Assembly: GCA_013298625.1 (NCBI GenBank) | Contig: JAAFIF010000033.1 | Coordinates: 1-64,000, forward strand | Direction: 5' to 3' | Length of the DNA: 64,000 bases | From: Myxococcales bacterium | GTDB taxonomy: Bacteria; Myxococcota_A; Polyangia; Polyangiales; Ga0077539 | Part shown: piece after piece, positions 62,336 through 64,000 of the stretch | How positions within the stretch are numbered: the first letter of the stretch is position 1 | Layout: each line of letters starts with the position of its first letter | Notes under the pieces: model-generated | Databases searched by the model: none | The model's input: the letters and a program-made list of their open reading frames with translations, nothing else | What the model was told of the DNA's origin: nothing | Position numbers and translations under genes: made by a program

Positions 62336-63409
62336 ATGGGCGAGCTTTCAAGAGTCGAAGAGACGCTGCTGTGGCTGTGCGGGATCAGCTCTTTCACTGG
62401 CGAAGAGGGCCCCGTGTGCGACGCGGTCGAGGCGCTGCTCGGACCGATGGTGGGCGAGGGGACCATCGCGCGCGACGGGCACTCGCTGGTGGTCACGCCG
62501 AAGGTCCAGAGCGACGGACCCAGCGTGGTGTTGGCGGGGCACTTCGACGTGGTGCGCACGCAGCACGACGGGCCGACGCGGGTCGAGGGCGACAAGATCT
62601 ATGGGCCTGGCGCGGCGGACATGAAGTCGGGCCTGGCGGTGATGATCGAGCTGCTGCGAGAGATGTCGCAGAGCCCCAGCGGGTGGAAGGCGCGGCCGAC
62701 GTTTGTCTTCTACGAGCGTGAAGAGGGCCTGTACTTGGAGAACAGGCTGGGGGATCTGCTCGAGCGCTTCGAGGCGCTGCGGGTGGCGGACCTCGCGGTG
62801 TGCCTCGAGCCGAGCTCGAACGTGCTGCAGCTGGGGTGCATGGGGTCGTTGCACGGGCGCGTGGTGTTTCGAGGGCGCACGGCGCACTCGGCGCGGCCGT
62901 GGCAGGGGGAGAACGCGATTCACAAGAGCGCGGGATTTCTCAGGCGGATCGGAGAGAGGGCGCCCGTGGACGTGGTGATCGACGAGCTCTTGTACCGCGA
63001 GGTGATGAGCGCGACGATGGCCGAGGGGGGCAGGGGTCGCAACGTGGTTCCTGATGCGTTTGCGCTCAACGTCAACGTGCGGTTCGCGCCGGGCAAGACC
63101 GTGGACGACGCCGAGCGAGAGCTCAGCGAGCTGATCGCGGGTGACGCAGAGCTCACCGTGATCGATCGATCGCCCAGCGCGCTTCCTGCGCGGACGCAGC
63201 CGATGGTGCGCGCGCTCGAGGCGCTGCCCGAGGTGAAGGGCGTCGAGCCCAAGCAAGCGTGGACCGACGTCGCGCGCTTCGGGACCGTGGGCGTCCCTGC
63301 GGTCAACCTCGGCCCCGGAACGCAGTCGCAAGCGCACCAGCGCAACGAATGGACCGATCGGGCCGCGCTGCGCGACGGGCTCGAGCTCTTTCGACGCTGG
63401 CTGCGATAG
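62336..63409 (+). CDS. M20 metallopeptidase, DapE-like
   Basis: A 357-residue di-zinc peptidase: LAGHFDVVRT (His, Asp), GAADMKSGLA (Asp), EREEGLYLENRLG (catalytic Glu and ligand), LEPSSN and HQRNEW (His near the C-terminus). The position after dapD makes succinyl-diaminopimelate desuccinylase most likely. GAGGTGG eight bases before ATG 62336 supports this start; GTG 62315 overlapping the dapD stop is an alternative. Confidence 0.88.
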   Translation: MGELSRVEETLLWLCGISSFTGEEGPVCDAVEALLGPMVGEGTIARDGHSLVVTPKVQSDGPSVVLAGHFDVVRTQHDGPTRVEGDKIYGPGAADMKSGLAVMIELLREMSQSPSGWKARPTFVFYEREEGLYLENRLGDLLERFEALRVADLAVCLEPSSNVLQLGCMGSLHGRVVFRGRTAHSARPWQGENAIHKSAGFLRRIGERAPVDVVIDELLYREVMSATMAEGGRGRNVVPDAFALNVNVRFAPGKTVDDAERELSELIAGDAELTVIDRSPSALPARTQPMVRALEALPEVKGVEPKQAWTDVARFGTVGVPAVNLGPGTQSQAHQRNEWTDRAALRDGLELFRRWLR

Positions 63410-63483
63410 CGCCAAAGAAGCAGTCGGGGCGCGCGAGCGAGGGTTCTTTCGGCGCGCTGTGGCCGTGCTAGGTTTCGACCGCT

Positions 63484-64000
63484 GTGACGACCGCAGATTT
63501 CGACGCAAACGAGCCGCTCGCGTGGCTCCCCGATGAGTGGGAGCGCTTCGTCGCGTCCAAGGGCGAGCGCCCCTACCGCGCGCTGCAGGTGTTTCGCTGG
63601 ATCCACGCGCGCGGCGTGGCAGACCCCGCGCAGATGACGGACCTCGGTCGATCGCTGCGCGCGGTGATCGAGCAGGCCGGGCTCGAGATGCCCGCGACCG
63701 CCTCGCACGTGCACCTCTCGGACGACGGGACGAAGAAGGCGCTGCTCACGTTTGCCAAGGGCGGGACCGTCGAGACCGTGCTGATTCCGCCGCTCGCGCA
63801 GGACGACGCCGAGCGCTCGGAGGACGCCGAGGCCGAAGAAGAGAGCGCCTCGCCCGCGGTCGAGAGCGGGATGCGCGTGGCCGCGCGAAGGGTGACGCAG
63901 TGCATCTCGTCGCAAGTGGGCTGCGCGATGGGCTGCGTGTTTTGCGCCTCTGGGGTCGCTGGTCTCAAGCGCAACATGACCGCGGGAGAGATCGTCTCGC
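63484..64000 (+). CDS. rlmN: 23S rRNA/tRNA adenine C2-methyltransferase, partial
   Basis: The N-terminal 172 residues to the window edge: the RlmN leader (PYRALQVFRWIHARGVADPAQMTDL), and the radical-SAM CxxxCxxC in QVGCAMGCVFCASG. It methylates A2503 of 23S rRNA and A37 of tRNAs. A Glu/Asp-rich insert (EDAEAEEESAS) lies before the catalytic part. GTG start at 63484. Confidence 0.93.
   Translation, partial: MTTADFDANEPLAWLPDEWERFVASKGERPYRALQVFRWIHARGVADPAQMTDLGRSLRAVIEQAGLEMPATASHVHLSDDGTKKALLTFAKGGTVETVLIPPLAQDDAERSEDAEAEEESASPAVESGMRVAARRVTQCISSQVGCAMGCVFCASGVAGLKRNMTAGEIVS

Overview
The window is very GC-rich, with GC-rich third codon positions, and is almost completely packed with genes. 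It looks like a chromosomal segment of a myxobacterium-type organism (Myxococcota, probably a Sandaracinus/Polyangium-like lineage). Family-level reasons: four membrane-anchored Ser/Thr protein kinases, two sigma54 activators with N-terminal FHA domains, many lipoproteins with Asp/Ala-rich linkers, a MYXO-CTERM-type sorting tail, a DUF1552/DUF1588 gene pair, Roadblock/LC7 proteins and a bacterial Thg1-like protein. No species can be named from the sequence alone. Gene calls come from reading frames, motifs, start context and gene overlaps; no database search was possible.

Layout. 1-9.6 kb: a Kelch-like secreted protein cut by the window edge, a lone MlaF-type ATPase, a zinc alcohol dehydrogenase, an esterase, a 48-residue membrane protein, a metallophosphoesterase, a PstS-like binding protein overlapping a histidine kinase, and a lipoprotein that joins a PDZ domain to a membrane domain resembling complex I subunit H. 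9.6-17.4 kb: lipoproteins, FHA-sigma54 activator, kinase, an FGE-like protein and tRNA-Cys. 17.4-25.5 kb: an RCC1-repeat lipoprotein, a 1655-residue FG-GAP/Cys-rich/MYXO-CTERM/PEGA protein and a kinase. 25.5-30.7 kb: a ParA, Roadblock, DUF4388 cluster and a CapA-type enzyme. 30.7-38.1 kb: a DUF1552/DUF1588 operon, a PIN nuclease facing a Thg1-like tRNA repair enzyme, and a cytochrome P450. 38.1-45.4 kb: a signalling/secretion island with kinase, PEGA/TPR protein, FHA-sigma54 activator and three exported proteins that share a ten-cysteine C-terminal domain. 45.8-48.7 kb: MerR and LysR regulators with an SDR reductase. 48.7-57.8 kb: a repeat cluster, sulfatase-HEAT protein, polytopic kinase, PLP decarboxylase, LRR protein, and a structured inverted-repeat element. 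57.8-64 kb: an Mla-type permease/ATPase cluster, then DapD, a DapE-like peptidase and the start of RlmN.

How genes work together. The repeated theme is cytoplasmic kinase or FHA-sigma54 sensing linked to exported, disulfide-rich or repeat-rich surface proteins. The clearest new candidates are the 38.1-45.4 kb ten-cysteine-domain island, with tandem GTGGAC-N4-GTCCAC dyads between the activator and kinase genes; the PDZ/NuoH-like fusion lipoprotein; the polyprotein-like MYXO-CTERM fusion; and the paired 131-nt inverted element at 56.4-56.8 kb, whose apical hairpins differ by compensatory base changes.
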